A stretch of DNA of 7,257 nucleotides, from positions 1-7,257 of the forward strand of contig DLXM01000050.1 of the NCBI GenBank assembly GCA_003448835.1, given 5' to 3'. The notes beneath the pieces were generated by a model, which made no database searches, was not told where the DNA came from, and saw nothing but the letters and a program-made list of their open reading frames with translations. This DNA is from Bacteroidota bacterium. GTDB taxonomy: Bacteria; Bacteroidota; Rhodothermia; Balneolales; HLUCCA01. Each line of letters begins with the position of its first letter. Position 1 is the stretch's first letter. Made by a program: the position numbers and the translations under genes. This document shows, one piece after another, positions 6,389 to 7,257 of the stretch.

Positions 6389-6688
6389 ATGAATACAAGT
6401 TTCACCGCAAGACATTTTAACGCAAGTGAAAGACTACAAGAACACTCTTTGAATGCAGTTAAGAAACTTGAAAGATATTATGATGGGATTTTAGACTGTG
6501 ACATAGTCTTATCTCCAAATGAATCTCATAATAACCCCCAGGGATGTGAATTGACAGTCAAGGTAACTGGTTCAATACTTGTTGCATCCGAGACAGCTGC
6601 TACATATGAACAAGCTATGGGTCAAGCGGTTGATAATATGTCACGTCAATTAAAAAAATACAAAGAAAAACGTTTTGCAAAGGGATAA
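6389..6688 (+). CDS. hpf: Ribosome hibernation promoting factor, short form (HPF/YfiA family)
   Basis: 99 residues, a single S30AE domain. It begins MNTSFTARHFNASERLQEH, has the helix HSLNAVKKLERYYDG and the strand CDIVLSP, and then CELTVKVTGSILVASE. A closing helix, AVDNMSRQLKKYKEKR, has the basic face that contacts 16S rRNA. The lack of the roughly 80-residue C-terminal dimerisation domain makes it a short-form HPF. Such proteins bind the decoding region in stationary phase and silence or dimerise 70S ribosomes (100S formation in gammaproteobacteria also needs RMF). The start is set by the Shine-Dalgarno sequence at 6379. It is followed after 3 bases by hprK, a tight, probably translationally coupled junction. 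The hpf-hprK neighbourhood recalls the rpoN-hpf-ptsN-hprK cluster of proteobacteria. Confidence 0.88.
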   Translation: MNTSFTARHFNASERLQEHSLNAVKKLERYYDGILDCDIVLSPNESHNNPQGCELTVKVTGSILVASETAATYEQAMGQAVDNMSRQLKKYKEKRFAKG

Positions 6689-6691
6689 TCA

Positions 6692-7257
6692 ATGCCAATA
6701 GGTCCTCACACTCCGCTTCCTCGAAAAGATAAAATCAGTGTTGAATATCTGGTCAAGTCTTTGGGAACTGCCGTGAAAATTGAACTTGAATGTTGTGCTG
6801 CACCAGATGCATGTGCAAACCGATTTATTTATGAACCTGAATTACATCGGCCCGGTTTAGCGTTGGCGGGTTACCTTAAATTGTATCAATTTCAACGAAT
6901 TCAGATTTTAGGAAATACAGAGTGTGAGTACCTTTCTAATTTGCCCTTAGAAGATCAAATTAATTCCTTTGAACAGATCTTATCCTTCGAGTTACCAGTT
7001 ATTTTTTTAACACACGGGAATACGCTTCCTGATCATTTAATGGCATTAGCACAGCGTCATTTCATACCCGTATTCAGGACTCAGGTTGAATCCACAAAAT
7101 TTATGTTTTTGCTTCGTGATTTTCTCGAAGATCAGTTTGCAACTCAAACAGTGGTTCATGGAGCGATGGTGGATGTTTATGGAATCGGAATTCTGATTTC
7201 AGGTAAATCCGGGATTGGGAAAAGTGAAGTTGCATTAGATTTAGTGGAACGTGGACA
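6692..7257 (+). CDS. hprK: HPr kinase/phosphorylase (3' partial)
   Basis: The frame is open from ATG 6692 to the window edge: 188 codons plus two bases, so roughly 120-140 residues are missing. The N-terminal domain contains LHRPGLALAGYLKLYQFQRIQ (positions 51-71; compare NRPGLxLAGY of the family) and ILGNTECEYL. The catalytic domain opens with VVHGAMVDVYGIGILI, then the Walker A loop GKSGIGKS (171-178) and EVALDLVERG. The window ends just before the catalytic Asp pair. HprK phosphorylates, and with phosphate dephosphorylates, a serine of HPr-like proteins, linking carbon and energy state to regulation. The start is 3 bases after the hpf stop with a partial GGGA site. The 15-residue run ahead of ISVEYL may be a slightly long N-terminus. 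Confidence 0.92.
   Translation, partial: MPIGPHTPLPRKDKISVEYLVKSLGTAVKIELECCAAPDACANRFIYEPELHRPGLALAGYLKLYQFQRIQILGNTECEYLSNLPLEDQINSFEQILSFELPVIFLTHGNTLPDHLMALAQRHFIPVFRTQVESTKFMFLLRDFLEDQFATQTVVHGAMVDVYGIGILISGKSGIGKSEVALDLVERG

Overview
The window is AT-rich bacterial chromosome, almost wholly coding, with nine protein genes. Seven are complete; ftsE is cut at the left edge and hprK at the right edge. No RNA gene, insertion sequence, CRISPR array or phage gene was seen. No gene-free stretch exceeds about 100 bases. The likely source is the Bacteroidota / Rhodothermota-Balneolota (FCB) side of the tree. Three things point there: a promoter of the TTG-N18-TAnnTTTG type ahead of crtC, almost no Shine-Dalgarno sequences before the genes, and a carotenoid hydratase plus glycosyltransferase pair next to a conserved xerC-hpf-hprK run. 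HprK argues against a typical Bacteroidia or Flavobacteriia genome. The phylum call is an inference, not a search result.

Layout: (1) 2-538, the 3' part of ftsE (cell-division ABC ATPase), followed by (2) 587-1630, a YdjM-type membrane 'metal-dependent hydrolase', both on +. (3) 1632-2276 (-), a class I SAM O-methyltransferase. (4) 2301-2987 (+), a PlsC-type acyltransferase. (5) 2988-4085 (-), a CrtC-family carotenoid 1,2-hydratase. (6) 4186-5352 (+), a membrane GT2 glycosyltransferase. (7-9) 5425-7257 (+), xerC, hpf and hprK, closely spaced and probably one operon. Genes 2 to 6 alternate strands and are packed extremely tightly: convergent stop codons lie 1 and 0 nt apart, and one divergent start pair lies 12-24 nt apart.

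How they may work together: hydratase, glycosyltransferase and acyltransferase are the three activities needed to turn an acyclic carotenoid end into a fatty-acylated carotenoid glycoside. That is the class of pigment made by Chlorobi (CruC/CruD) and Salinibacter (salinixanthin). This is the most interesting reading of the window, but it rests on family membership and adjacency. The crtC promoter has a palindrome in its spacer and would give an mRNA with almost no leader. The right end is housekeeping: chromosome dimer resolution, ribosome hibernation, and the HPr kinase/phosphorylase regulatory system.
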